Assembly (NCBI GenBank): GCA_945862265.1
Contig: CAMAXP010000003.1
Coordinates: 1-64,000, forward strand
DNA length: 64,000 bases
Direction: 5' to 3'
Origin: Bordetella parapertussis
GTDB taxonomy: Bacteria > Pseudomonadota > Gammaproteobacteria > Burkholderiales > SG8-39
The position numbers and the translations under genes are program-made. Shown here piece by piece: positions 18,638-26,372 of the stretch; position 1 is the first letter of the stretch; every line of letters begins with the position of its first letter. The notes beneath the pieces were generated by a model, which saw only the letters and a program-made list of their open reading frames with translations, was not told the DNA's origin and searched no databases.

Positions 18638-18658
18638 AATCGGGGTCAGATCCCGATT
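18638..18658. repeat. GGGGTC-type palindromic repeat, copy 1
   Basis: AATCGGG (18638-18644) and CCCGATT (18652-18658) are perfect seven-base arms around GTCAGAT. It lies 4 bases past the stop of the MetE-like remnant. The same core with variant arms recurs near 20416, 21464 and 57378. Confidence 0.6.
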
Positions 18659-18662
18659 CTGG

Positions 18663-18822
18663 TCAGTGCCAGAGTCTCTTCGTCGCGATCTTCGCGCCGT
18701 CGACCAGAGCCTGGAGCTTGGCCCACGCCACGTCGGGGTGGAGTTCATCGCCCGCCCTTGAGGTCGCAAAGCCGCCGTCTGTGCCGGCGATGACTCTCTC
18801 CCTTCCCACCGGGCGAGAATAG
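18663..18822 (-). pseudogene. C-terminal remnant of a MetE-like (cobalamin-independent methionine synthase family) protein
   Basis: The frame ending at 18663 reads GRERVIAGTDGGFATSRAGD, then LHPDVAWAKLQALVDGAKIA and a TKRLWH terminus. This matches the last zinc-domain segment of the MetE/UROD-like family, but the catalytic cysteine is replaced: family proteins have TDCGF where this has TDGGF. Everything N-terminal of it is missing. A second, differently broken MetE-like remnant lies at 22143-22636. Confidence 0.6.
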
Positions 18823-18840
18823 CCGCTTGCGAACCCGCCG

Positions 18841-19269
18841 CTACTGCAGCGGATGCCGCCAGCGCAATCCCTTGAACCGGCTGAAGTCCCGATCCGTGGT
18901 GACCCATTCGCACCCGGACTCGATCGCCAACGCCGCCAGCCAGGCATCGGGCACGAGGTTGCCTTTAGCCCCCGCTTCTTCGCAGAGGGTACGGAAGATG
19001 CCCCAGTGACGCGGTCCAGGCGAAACCGGGATGCAGTTCGGTCGGTTGCGCAACTGCTCGCAGAACGCGAAGGCGTCTGCCAGGGGACTTGGCTTGGTGA
19101 AAACCTTGGGATGCGTTACGACCCGCACGAATCCGCTCAATACAGATTCAGAAAGGCCGAAGGCTTCATCGCCGTTGATGACTTTTTCCAGCCATTCGAG
19201 GCATCCGGCGTGCTGGGGGACATCCTCGCGGTGCGCGTACACGAGCACGTTTACGTCCGGAAGCACCAC
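18841..19269 (-). CDS. vapC: VapC-type PIN-domain ribonuclease toxin
   Basis: This 142-residue PIN-domain protein has all acidic active-site positions: D5 (LPDVNVLVYA), E41 (SESVLSGF), D108 (VPDAWLAALA), and D126 and D128 (TTDRDF). VapC toxins are Mg-dependent endoribonucleases that cleave tRNA or rRNA. It starts with GTG at 19269, one base after the antitoxin stop (19271), so the pair is translationally coupled. Confidence 0.88.
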   Translation of the reverse strand: MVLPDVNVLVYAHREDVPQHAGCLEWLEKVINGDEAFGLSESVLSGFVRVVTHPKVFTKPSPLADAFAFCEQLRNRPNCIPVSPGPRHWGIFRTLCEEAGAKGNLVPDAWLAALAIESGCEWVTTDRDFSRFKGLRWRHPLQ

Positions 19270-19270
19270 C

Positions 19271-19507
19271 TCAGTCGCCCATCAGGTCGAGCAGGGCTGC
19301 GCTGTCATCCAGGTCGACGCCGGCCCGGACGCCGCCACCCTTCACGGTCTTCAGACGAACGGGCTTTGATTTCACATGCGGCTTACGGCGCGACAGCGAC
19401 TCGCGCAACGCTTCCTCGAGGAGAGAGGTCAGCGTCTTGCCGGATTCGGCCGCGTGCTTCTTGGCTTCGGCCAGCAGGTGTTCGTCGAGGCGTACGGTGG
19501 TTCTCAT
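19271..19507 (-). CDS. vapB: VapB-type ribbon-helix-helix antitoxin
   Basis: This 78-residue protein has an N-terminal ribbon-helix-helix motif (MRTTVRLDEHLLAEAKKHAA, then LTSLLEEALRESL). Its C-terminal tail is basic then acidic and would wrap the toxin. It is the first gene of the operon and precedes the PIN toxin by one base. The ATG at 19507 lacks a Shine-Dalgarno sequence and sits essentially at the predicted transcription start (see the promoter at 19515-19543). Confidence 0.85.
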   Translation of the reverse strand: MRTTVRLDEHLLAEAKKHAAESGKTLTSLLEEALRESLSRRKPHVKSKPVRLKTVKGGGVRAGVDLDDSAALLDLMGD

Positions 19508-19514
19508 GCATCAA

Positions 19515-19543
19515 AGCATGCGCTGCAGACATCAATATGTCAA
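19515..19543 (-). promoter_or_regulatory. vapBC promoter with internal operator
   Basis: On the minus strand TTGACA (19543-19538) and CATGCT (19520-19515) are separated by exactly 17 bases. The predicted start at about 19508-19509 is within two bases of the vapB ATG, implying a leaderless or nearly leaderless mRNA. GACAT-CAAT-ATGTC (19528-19541) is a perfect inverted repeat between the two boxes and a good VapBC autoregulatory site. The -35 box contains the stop codon of the upstream isochorismatase gene. Confidence 0.65.
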
Positions 19544-20226
19544 CCTTGGACTTGCTTCGCCACCGGCATGCGCGCGATCTCTTCGAGCGCCTCCTTAAGG
19601 CTGCGCACTTCGCCCCAGCCCACCCGGATCATCTCGATCGCGGGGTCGTGCAGGTGCGGCAGCGTGGTGCCGGTGCAGTCCTCGACGACGATCGGCTTGA
19701 AGTCGCGGAAGTTCGCATCCTTCGAGGTCGCCGCGACGCACTGGTTGGTCAGCACGCCCGCGAAGAGCACCGTCTCGGCCTTGACCGCGCGCAGCGTGGT
19801 GTCGAGGCTGGTGTTGTAGAACGCGCTGAGCCGCGTCTTCTCGATGTACCAGTCCTCGGGAACTGCGCCGAGGTCGTCCAGGATCGCGCCGCCCCAGGTG
19901 CCCTGCCGCAGGCCGCCGTCCTTGAGGAACGGACGCAGCTCGAAGAACACGCCGGCGTCGCGCCCGTCGCGGAACCCGTGGCGCGTCCAGATCACCGGGA
20001 TGCCTTTGGCCCTTGCCGCCGAGACCAGCGTGCGTGTCGGCTCGATCGTGCGCTGCATGTGCGTGATGTCCACGCCCGACTTGGCGTACCAGCCGTCGGC
20101 GTGCAGGAAGTCGTTCTGCGGGTCGATTACCACCAGCGCGGTGCGCCCCGGCACGAGGTCCCAGCGGGCGATCTTGAACGGGTCGATGTCTGACGGTCCG
20201 GCTTGGGGGGATGCGGCTGCGGTCAT
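19540..20226 (-). CDS. Isochorismatase-family cysteine hydrolase
   Basis: This 228-residue protein has the catalytic triad of the family: D35 (VVIDPQNDF), K130 (YIEKTRLSAF) and C163 (GVLTNQCVAA). The active cysteine points to amidohydrolases such as N-carbamoylsarcosine amidase, nicotinamidase or biuret/ureidoacrylate hydrolase rather than true isochorismatases, which lack it. The ATG at 20226 follows GGAGAAGA. Its 3' end overlaps the vapBC promoter. The substrate is not assignable. Confidence 0.88.
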   Translation of the reverse strand: MTAAASPQAGPSDIDPFKIARWDLVPGRTALVVIDPQNDFLHADGWYAKSGVDITHMQRTIEPTRTLVSAARAKGIPVIWTRHGFRDGRDAGVFFELRPFLKDGGLRQGTWGGAILDDLGAVPEDWYIEKTRLSAFYNTSLDTTLRAVKAETVLFAGVLTNQCVAATSKDANFRDFKPIVVEDCTGTTLPHLHDPAIEMIRVGWGEVRSLKEALEEIARMPVAKQVQG

Positions 20227-20265
20227 GCTCTTCTCCGTTCGGTCGGTCTCGGGCGAGAATAGCAG

Positions 20266-20397
20266 ATGCTCTTTCGACTCTTCGTGCTCGCCTGCACCCT
20301 GTTCGCAGCGCCCGCGTTCGCCGAGTGCGTGTCCCAGGCCACGGCGTTGCACAAGCTCGTGAAGGGCCGGGTAAAAGAGCGGTGGCCTGACGCGTGA
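20266..20397 (+). CDS. Possible small secreted protein, 43 residues
   Basis: A short plus-strand frame encodes MLFRLFVLACTLFAAPAFAE, a well-formed signal peptide with an AxA cleavage site. It continues with about 24 residues (CVSQATALHKLVKGRVKERW) to a TGA at 20395-20397. It is divergent from the isochorismatase gene, 39 bases away. The ribosome binding site is weak. It may be a real small exported protein or the head of a truncated gene; the signal peptide is the only support. Confidence 0.4.
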   Translation: MLFRLFVLACTLFAAPAFAECVSQATALHKLVKGRVKERWPDA

Positions 20398-20415
20398 GCC
20401 GGGCTATGAAAATAA

Positions 20416-20432
20416 ACCGGGTCTGACCCCGA
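20416..20432. repeat. GGGGTC-type palindromic repeat, copy 2
   Basis: ACCGGGTCTGACCCCGA is an imperfect palindrome with the same core as the copies at 18638, 21464 and 57378. It is followed by a run of five T and lies 30 bases past the 3' end of the Tat-exported Bug gene, so it could act as a weak terminator. Confidence 0.5.
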
Positions 20433-20461
20433 TTTTTGCAGGGCTTGCGCGGAATCGGGAT

Positions 20462-21442
20462 CTAGCCGGCAATGATCCCGGCGAACTTGATCACCTTCGC
20501 CCACTTTTCCGTGGCCTCCGACAGCAGCTTCACGAAGTCCGCAGGTGTGCCGCCGAGCGGCGTGCCGCCGATCTCGGCGATCCGCGCGCGGACCTTGCTG
20601 TCGGCGACGGCCAGGTTGAGCTCACGGTTCAAGAGAGTGACAACCTCGGGCGGGGTGTTCTTCGGCGCGCCGATGCCCGCAAAGCCACTGGCCTCGTAAC
20701 CGGGCACGAACTCCCCGACCGCCGGGGTGTCCGGCAACACCTCCAGCCGGGCCGCGGTCGTCACCGCCAGCGCGCGCAGCTTGCCGGCCTTGATCTGCGT
20801 GATCGACTCCGACACCGGCGCGAAGATCACCTGCACGTGCCCCGCCATCAGGTCGGTGACCGCGGGCGCACCGCCCTTGTACGGGACGTGGACGAGGTTC
20901 AGCCCGGTCATCATCTTGAAGAGCTCGCAGGTGATGTTCTGCGGCGTGCCCGCGCCCGCCGACCCGTAGTTGACCTTGCCCGGATTGGCCCGGGCGTAGG
21001 CGATGAACTCGGGCAGCGTCGCGACGGGGAGCGACGGACTCACCACGACGACATAGGACAACCGCGCGGCGCAGATAACAGGCGCGATGTCCCGTAGGAA
21101 GTCGAAGCTTAGATTGTTGTAGAGCGCGGGGTTGATCGCATGCGGGGTCACGACCTGCAGCAGCGTGTAGCCATCCGCTGTGGCCTTGACGACCAACTCG
21201 GTGCCGATGTTGCCGCTGGCGCCGGCGCGGTTCTCGACGATGAACTGCTGGCCGAGACGGTCGGAGAGCCATTGGCCCATCAGGCGCGCCTGGATGTCGG
21301 TCGCCCCGCCGGCGGTAAACCCGACGACGATGCGTGCCGGGCGGGAGGGATAGGCGGCCTGCGCGAAGGCCATGTCGGGCAGGGCCTGCAGCGCAGCGGC
21401 GCCCGTGGCGAGCTGAAGGAAAGTGCGGCGGCGAATGGTCAT
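20462..21442 (-). CDS. Bug/TctC-family solute receptor with Tat signal
   Basis: This 326-residue Bug receptor starts with MTIRRRTFLQLATGAAALQA, a twin-arginine signal (RRRTFLQ), so it is exported folded through Tat. Most Bug receptors in this window have Sec signals. Landmarks are VGFTAGGATDIQARLMGQWL, HVPYKGG, DLMAGHVQVIFA and APKNTPPEVV. GAGGAGA precedes the start. It has no close enzyme partner: an AhpD-like gene lies 65 bases upstream and a repeat lies downstream. Confidence 0.9.
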   Translation of the reverse strand: MTIRRRTFLQLATGAAALQALPDMAFAQAAYPSRPARIVVGFTAGGATDIQARLMGQWLSDRLGQQFIVENRAGASGNIGTELVVKATADGYTLLQVVTPHAINPALYNNLSFDFLRDIAPVICAARLSYVVVVSPSLPVATLPEFIAYARANPGKVNYGSAGAGTPQNITCELFKMMTGLNLVHVPYKGGAPAVTDLMAGHVQVIFAPVSESITQIKAGKLRALAVTTAARLEVLPDTPAVGEFVPGYEASGFAGIGAPKNTPPEVVTLLNRELNLAVADSKVRARIAEIGGTPLGGTPADFVKLLSEATEKWAKVIKFAGIIAG

Positions 21443-21463
21443 GACGTCTCCTCTTGTTGAATG

Positions 21464-21484
21464 AATTGGGGTCTGTCCCCGATT
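21464..21484. repeat. GGGGTC-type palindromic repeat, copy 3
   Basis: GGGG (21468-21471), TCTGT and CCCC (21477-21480) sit within AATTGGGG...CCCCGATT. The copy lies between the Tat-Bug gene and the AhpD-like gene. Confidence 0.6.
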
Positions 21485-21506
21485 TTCGCGCGCCGCTTTA
21501 CACGCG

Positions 21507-22106
21507 CTAGGCCGGCGAATGCTTTCCCGGCGTCCATCCGGAAGCCTTCATGTGCTTTTCCCCGAAGGCCAGGGGCCGCGCTTCCAGGCCGGTGGCCATG
21601 GTGTCGTTGAAGCGGTTGAGCCAGCCGAAGAGGCAGATCGCGGCGACAAGTTCCACGCACTGGTCCTCGTCAAAGAATTTCCTGAGTTCCAGCATGTCTT
21701 CATCCGTGACCGCGTTCGGCACGGTCGCCGCGCCCTGCGCCACACGCAGCAGCGCGCGCTCGGCCGGCGTAAACAGCGGACTGGTTTCGTATTGCATGAT
21801 CGACGCCACCTTCTCGGCCGGCACACCGTCGACTTCGGCTGCGCTCTCCGCAGTATGCGCGGTGCAGTACATGCAGCCCGTGGTGTAGCTGGCCATCAGC
21901 GCGGCGAGGCGCTTGTGCGCGAGCGGCACCTTGCCCGGCACGCCGAGCACCTCCCGCGAGAGCATCGAAAACGCCTTCAGGGTTCCGGGCGCGCGCGCGA
22001 GGATGAAAAAGCTGTTGGGCACGAACCCGAGCGCGCGCTCGGCGCGCTTGAAGGTGTCTTCGAGTTCGGGGAGCGATTCACGAGAGAGGGGGGTGATGCG
22101 GGACAT
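21507..22106 (-). CDS. AhpD-like/carboxymuconolactone-decarboxylase-family protein
   Basis: This 199-residue protein has the redox pair C78-x2-C81 and H84 (GCMYCTAHTAESA) of AhpD-like alkylhydroperoxidases. The family includes peroxidase-related enzymes and decarboxylases; the CxxC pair favours a thiol-redox role. The ATG at 22106 follows AAGGAAT. A similar but distinct protein with CQYC is encoded at 62479-63063. Confidence 0.82.
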   Translation of the reverse strand: MSRITPLSRESLPELEDTFKRAERALGFVPNSFFILARAPGTLKAFSMLSREVLGVPGKVPLAHKRLAALMASYTTGCMYCTAHTAESAAEVDGVPAEKVASIMQYETSPLFTPAERALLRVAQGAATVPNAVTDEDMLELRKFFDEDQCVELVAAICLFGWLNRFNDTMATGLEARPLAFGEKHMKASGWTPGKHSPA

Positions 22107-22142
22107 GGGGATTCCTTTTCGATTTCGTCAGAGTGCGCCGGG

Positions 22143-22636
22143 TCATGCCCAAGCGTACTCCTTCCGTAACATTTGCGCGGCTTCCACCGGCGCGCGGATC
22201 ACCTTCTCTTTGGGGATGTGCTGCAGCGCGCGCTTGATGCGCGCAACGACGGTCGCAGCGGACTCAACAGTGTGGTCGTTGAGGTCGAGGCCCCCGACCA
22301 TAATCTGTTTGCCGGGCAGGGTCTTCAGCACGGAGCAATCGAGATTCGACTGCGCGGTCTCGATCGAGATCTGCGCCACGTCGCGCGCATGCGGCGGATG
22401 GGGCCGACGATGCGCGGCAGGTAGTTGGGCCGCCCCGAGCGCCCGACGATAGCCACCGGGTTGTCCTGGTCGATGCTCTCGCGCCGGATCTCGCCGTCGG
22501 TGCCGACGTCGATGCCGATCTCCTCCGTCGCGCGGATGGCGACGAGCGTGGCGTCCTCCTGCGCTTCCTGCAGGTACTGCGCGGGCACGCGCCACAGCTC
22601 GGTGGCCCGCACGCGCGGCGGGGCGCGGTCGATCAT
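22143..22636 (-). pseudogene. Broken MetE-like gene with frameshift and deletions
   Basis: From an ATG at 22636 one frame gives RATELWRVPAQYLQEAQEDA and EEIGIDVGTDGEIRRES, then skips to NPVAIVGRSGRPNYLPRIVG. A second frame continues with LDCSVLKTLPGKQIMVGGLD and RIKRALQHIPKEKVI and ends KEYAWA at 22143. These are pieces of a protein from the cobalamin-independent methionine synthase family. At least one frameshift (around 22370-22400) and internal deletions separate them, so no functional product is expected. Confidence 0.7.
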
Positions 22637-22870
22637 GTTGGCGGGCCGCGTGCAGGCGATGGTGGGCGCCGGCATCGTCGGGCCGGCGGGCATCCCCGCG
22701 GACGTGGTGCAGCGGCTCAACACCGAACTCAATGCCGCAATGGCAAATCCGGAAGTGATCAGCCAGATCGAAAAGCTCGGCTTCACGCTGACGCCCACCC
22801 GGGTGGACACCTTCGGCGCGATGCTGAAAGACCCGCTGGTCGCCTACCGCAAGGCTGTGCGCGGGGACGC
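22635..22870 (+). pseudogene. Bug/TctC receptor C-terminal remnant
   Basis: The plus strand reads MLAGRVQAMVGAGIVGPAGI, then PADVVQRLNTELNAAMANPE, then TRVDTFGAMLKDPLVAYRKA. This is the hinge and C-terminal lobe of a Bug receptor with a short deletion and no N-terminus. Its left end meets the start codon of the inverted MetE-like remnant head to head at 22635-22636, a clear rearrangement junction. Confidence 0.7.
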
Positions 22871-22932
22871 GCCCGCGGAGGGCGGAGAGCTACGCCTGCC
22901 GGGGGCACTAGGCGCCCCGGGCCGGGCTTCGC

Positions 22933-23835
22933 TCAGGCAACGGCCTTGGTCTGCTGGTCGCTCTTCTTGTGCATCCAGACCGGCTTGTAGCCGCCGCGCC
23001 AGTCCGGCGGCATTTCGACCGGGCGCGTATCGAAGCTGGCAAAGCGCGCGGCCTTGCCACGCACGATGTCGCCCTGGTGCGGAGTGGGGATGGGGCTCGG
23101 CGTATAGGGGAACGAGTCGGCCGAAGAGTAGACCGGCAACAGCAGCGGGCGCGGCGCCGATGCCTTGTTGGGTGCCGAGCCGTGGACGGTGCGGCAATTC
23201 AGGAGCAGCGCCGTGCCGGGCCCGCCCGTGGGGCTCTTCACCATGTCGTCCTTCAGCCACGCCAGGTCCTCGTCGCGAAGCTTGACGACAAAGTCGCCGT
23301 TCTTGTCGTACATGGTAAAGAGCGGGCCTGCGTGGCTGCCCTGCGCCACGGTCAGCGGCCCCTGGTCGGGTGTGCAGCCCTCGATATAGACGCCGATCGT
23401 CACCGGGCTGAAGTCGGTGTGGGGCCAGGCCGGGATATCCTGGTGCCAGCCGAACCCCTGCGTGCCCTTGCCCGACTTCACGTTGAGCTTGGCGTGATGG
23501 AATTTGACGTCGGGTCCGACCACATCGGCGGCAAGATCGGTCATCACCGGATCGGTCATGAACTCCCAGAACCCCGGATGCTGGTCCTGCGGGCTGCTGA
23601 CGCGGTGCAGCCGCGGATCGGCGGCGCTATGGCCCTCCTCGAGGACATAGATACCGTCGGACTGCGCCACCGAGCGGCTGCGCTCGATCAGGTCGTGCGT
23701 GGCCTCGCGCAGGCGCGCGAGCCAGGCCTGCGGCACATAGTCCGGCAGCACGAGAAACCCGTTCCTGAAGAACGATTCGCGCTGCGCATTGCTCAGCACG
23801 TTCACCGGATGATTCATCACGTCCTGCTGTTTCAT
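22933..23835 (-). CDS. Phytanoyl-CoA dioxygenase (PhyH)-family oxygenase
   Basis: This 300-residue Fe(II)/2-oxoglutarate-dependent oxygenase has the facial triad H131-x-D133 (GWHQDIPAW) and H218 (RTVHGSAPN). An arginine for 2-oxoglutarate lies about ten residues further on (APRPLLLPVY). The PhyH family hydroxylates acyl-CoAs, ectoine and many small molecules; the substrate here cannot be named. The start at 23835 is preceded by AAAAGGACAT. Its neighbours are a remnant patch on one side and a broken adhesin on the other, so no operon partner is evident. Confidence 0.87.
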   Translation of the reverse strand: MKQQDVMNHPVNVLSNAQRESFFRNGFLVLPDYVPQAWLARLREATHDLIERSRSVAQSDGIYVLEEGHSAADPRLHRVSSPQDQHPGFWEFMTDPVMTDLAADVVGPDVKFHHAKLNVKSGKGTQGFGWHQDIPAWPHTDFSPVTIGVYIEGCTPDQGPLTVAQGSHAGPLFTMYDKNGDFVVKLRDEDLAWLKDDMVKSPTGGPGTALLLNCRTVHGSAPNKASAPRPLLLPVYSSADSFPYTPSPIPTPHQGDIVRGKAARFASFDTRPVEMPPDWRGGYKPVWMHKKSDQQTKAVA

Positions 23836-23945
23836 GGGGGATGTCCTTTTCGCGGCCTCGTCCGTTTCATTCTAATGGATCGATTCGACAAAGCGGACGG
23901 TCGGAGTTCGGCAGATGGTGTCGTTTCGCATTGACCGGTTCCCCG

Positions 23946-23970
23946 ACCGGAGCGAACTGCGCCGCCGCCT
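23946..23970. repeat. 25-base repeat shared with 53795-53819
   Basis: The 25-base stretch beginning ACCGGAGCGAACTGCGCC is identical to 53795-53819, in the same orientation 30 kb away. At both sites it lies just beyond the end of a degraded gene. The flanking bases diverge. Nothing else in 23836-24001 looks like a gene. Confidence 0.6.
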
Positions 23971-24001
23971 CTCACTTCCCGTCTCCTTTTCCCCTTTGAG
24001 A

Positions 24002-24834
24002 AGCCGGTGGACACCCCCGAGCCCGTCGTCCCGATGCCCAGAGTCGAGGAGCTGTCGGCCACCAGCGTGCCCAGCGTAAGCACGTGGCGTCCGTGGCCTG
24101 TGTCGTGCCACCCGTCAGGCTGACCGCACCGATGAAGTTGTTTGCCGCGTGGGTCAGCGTGATCGCGTCGCGCCCGGAATGCTGATGCCTTCGCGCGCGG
24201 TGATGGCCGCGGAACCGCCTTCGAGGAAGATCGACCCGTCGCGCTCGATCAGCGCGTTCGCGCGGATCACGCCCTCGTTGTTCAACACTGTATCGAGCAG
24301 CGCGTTCGCGCTCCTCGCCGTCAGCAGCATGTTGCCGCCGTCGGCGGTGATCGTGCCCTTGTTGATCGCCAAGGCGTTCACCGCAGCGAGGTCGACTTTT
24401 ACGCTGATCAGGCCATCGCCCACCATGTCGAGCGACACTTTGTCGCCCGCCGCAAGCGCTGCCGTACCCATGCGCGCATTGATCACACCCGTGTTGCTGA
24501 CCTGCGGCCCGAGCAGCGCCGCGTAGCCCGACGGCGTGGTGATGGTACGTGCGTTGGTAACCGAACCCGCGCCGATCGAGACGGCCTGCCAGTTGACGAT
24601 CGCGTTCTGCGAGCCCTGGTTGATCTGGAACGACTGCACGCCGGTCTGCAAGATCGTCGCAGTGCCCGCGGCGATCTGGCCGCCGGTGGGCACCGCCTGC
24701 GCGTAAACGGGGGTGAATGCGGACTGCGCCGCAAAGGCGACGGCGACGGCGGACGCAACGAGGATGGGGTAGGCCCCTCCTCTTCGGGACGCGGCGAGCG
24801 CGATGCGTTGAAGTTCGGTGCGGCGCGTTTTCAT
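24002..24834 (-). pseudogene. Truncated filamentous-haemagglutinin-like exoprotein (TpsA-type)
   Basis: From the ATG at 24834 an extended signal region (MKTRRTELQRIALAASRRGG ... ending VYAQA) leads into a TPS/haemagglutination-activity domain opening, PTGGQIAAGTATILQTGVQS, and NAIVNWQAVSIGAG. This is joined directly to TNARTITTPSGYAALLGPQV, so the NPNGI core of the domain is deleted. The frame stops at 24154. Shifting frame restores AITLTHAANNFIGAVSLTGG, and a second shift gives LTLGTLVADSSSTLGIGTTG, so the gene is frameshifted twice and lacks its long repeat body. No TpsB transporter is present. Confidence 0.75.
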
Positions 24835-25131
24835 CTTCTGGGACCCCAAAATAAATTTAGGCGCGCACTATCGATCCCGTGGAGAAAAAGTGTAATCCCA
24901 TTTATGCTGTATTTTTTCTGCCGGCCAAGGGGTATAGGAATTTCGCGTCGCGAGCCAGCAGCCCCGAAACGAAGACCAGCCTGCAATCCTCGACGCTCAC
25001 TACTGCAGAGTACAGAACATGTCCGGATATCATTCGTTTCGGTAGCGACCCGGGCTGGATGTTTTTTGGCTGAAAGTCATGTTGTGGCTCGGTGATTGCA
25101 AATTCTTCCTGGTGGCTGCGCAGAAACCCGG
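24835..25131. other. Intergenic stretch with no recognisable gene
   Basis: I see no coding frame with family resemblance here, no clear terminator and no convincing promoter. The part at 24850-24960 is more AT-rich than its surroundings and could hold the promoter of the former adhesin gene on the minus strand. Confidence 0.4.
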
Positions 25132-26118
25132 CTATTCGGCTTGTGCGCCGGAGAGCAGCACGAGCTTCCCCCAGCGCGCGGTCTCGGACTTGACGAAGCT
25201 GCTGAATTCGCCCACGGACATGATCTTCGGATAGATGCCGGCCTTGGCGAAGATCTCGACCACGTCCTTTTGCGCGAGCACGGCATTGACCTCCGCGTTC
25301 ATCTTCTCGACGATCGGTTTGGGCGTGCCCGCCGGCGCGAAGAGCGCGTACCAGATCGTAAGCGCCGAATCCTTGTACCCAAGCTCGCCGACGGTCGGGA
25401 TGTCGGGGATCGAATCGATGCGCTTGTCGCCATAGACAGCGAGGGCGCGCAGCTTTTTCGACTGAATGAGCGGTATGGCCGGCGCGGGAGAGGAAACGAG
25501 CATCGAGACGCGGTTACCCATAACGTCCACGAGCGCGGGCGGGATGCCCTTGTACGGCACGTGCACCAGGTCGATCCGCGCCTGCTCCTTCAGCATCTCG
25601 GTGATGAGCTGCGAGGTGCTCCCGTTCCCGTAGGAGGCGTAGCTGAGCTTGTCCTTGTTCGCCTTCACATAAGCGATGTATTCCTGCAGCGTCGCCGCCG
25701 GCGTTTCCGGATTGATCACGAGGATGTGCGGGCTCTCTGCAAGGAAGGCCACCGGCTCGAAGTCTTTCACCGGGTCGTAATTAAGTTGCTTGCCGCGGTA
25801 AAAGGAGGGATTGATCGCAAACGTATTGGTAATGCCGATGACGAACGTGTGGCCGTCGGGTGGCGCCTTGGCGACTTGCTGGGTACCCACGATGCCTCCG
25901 GCGCCCGGCTTGTTCTCGATGACGAACGGCTTGCCGAGTTTCTCCTGGAGCCGCGTTGCAACTGCGCGACCGATGATGTCCGTCCCGCCGGAGGGCGGGA
26001 AAGGGATCACGAGTTGCACCGGCCTGGAAGGCCAGGCGACCGCCTGGCCGTTCACATTCGCCGCGCATCCAAGCGCGGCGAGCGCCACCAGGGACGCGAG
26101 AATCCTCCTTCTCAGCAT
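25132..26118 (-). CDS. Bug/TctC-family periplasmic solute receptor
   Basis: This 328-residue receptor has a Sec signal (MLRRRILASLVALAALGCAA) that also contains LGCA, so it could be a lipoprotein. Bug landmarks are IPFPPSGGTDIIGRAVATRL, HVPYKGIPPALVDVMGN and APAGTPKPIVEKM. The start at 26118 follows AAAGGAGAAGGC. It lies downstream of an unidentified coding remnant and a cupin gene on the same strand. Confidence 0.9.
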   Translation of the reverse strand: MLRRRILASLVALAALGCAANVNGQAVAWPSRPVQLVIPFPPSGGTDIIGRAVATRLQEKLGKPFVIENKPGAGGIVGTQQVAKAPPDGHTFVIGITNTFAINPSFYRGKQLNYDPVKDFEPVAFLAESPHILVINPETPAATLQEYIAYVKANKDKLSYASYGNGSTSQLITEMLKEQARIDLVHVPYKGIPPALVDVMGNRVSMLVSSPAPAIPLIQSKKLRALAVYGDKRIDSIPDIPTVGELGYKDSALTIWYALFAPAGTPKPIVEKMNAEVNAVLAQKDVVEIFAKAGIYPKIMSVGEFSSFVKSETARWGKLVLLSGAQAE

Positions 26119-26146
26119 GCTGCCTTCTCCTTTGATGGCACGGCCT

Positions 26147-26343
26147 AGCCGACGAGGCGGTCGTCGCCCAACTGGTCTTTCATCGGCGCGTCGTACTTGA
26201 GCGCCTTGTGATCGGGGAAACCCGGGAGATCTCGGTCAAGGGAAAAAGCGCGTCGCTTTCCGTCAGCGTGCTAGCGCGGGCGATCCCGAAGTAGCCCACG
26301 CGCCTGAGTCCCGCCATCTGGAGTCCCGGGAGCCACGCCGTCA
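26147..26343 (-). pseudogene. Unidentified coding remnant with probable frameshift
   Basis: An ATG at 26343 opens MTAWLPGLQMAGLRRVGYFG, which runs to TESDALFPLTEIS. The sense then continues in another frame as DLPGFPDHKALKYDAPMKDQ to a TAG at 26147. Together they look like the tail of one protein damaged by a frameshift near 26225-26235. I cannot name the family. The rest of 26119-26372 shows nothing else. Confidence 0.35.
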
Positions 26344-26372
26344 TTGGCTCCCGGCAATGAAACGCCAGGACG

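Noticed and set aside
18853..20193. A 446-codon plus-strand frame
   Set aside because: It runs antisense across vapC, vapB, a promoter and the isochorismatase gene. A single protein here is incompatible with these.
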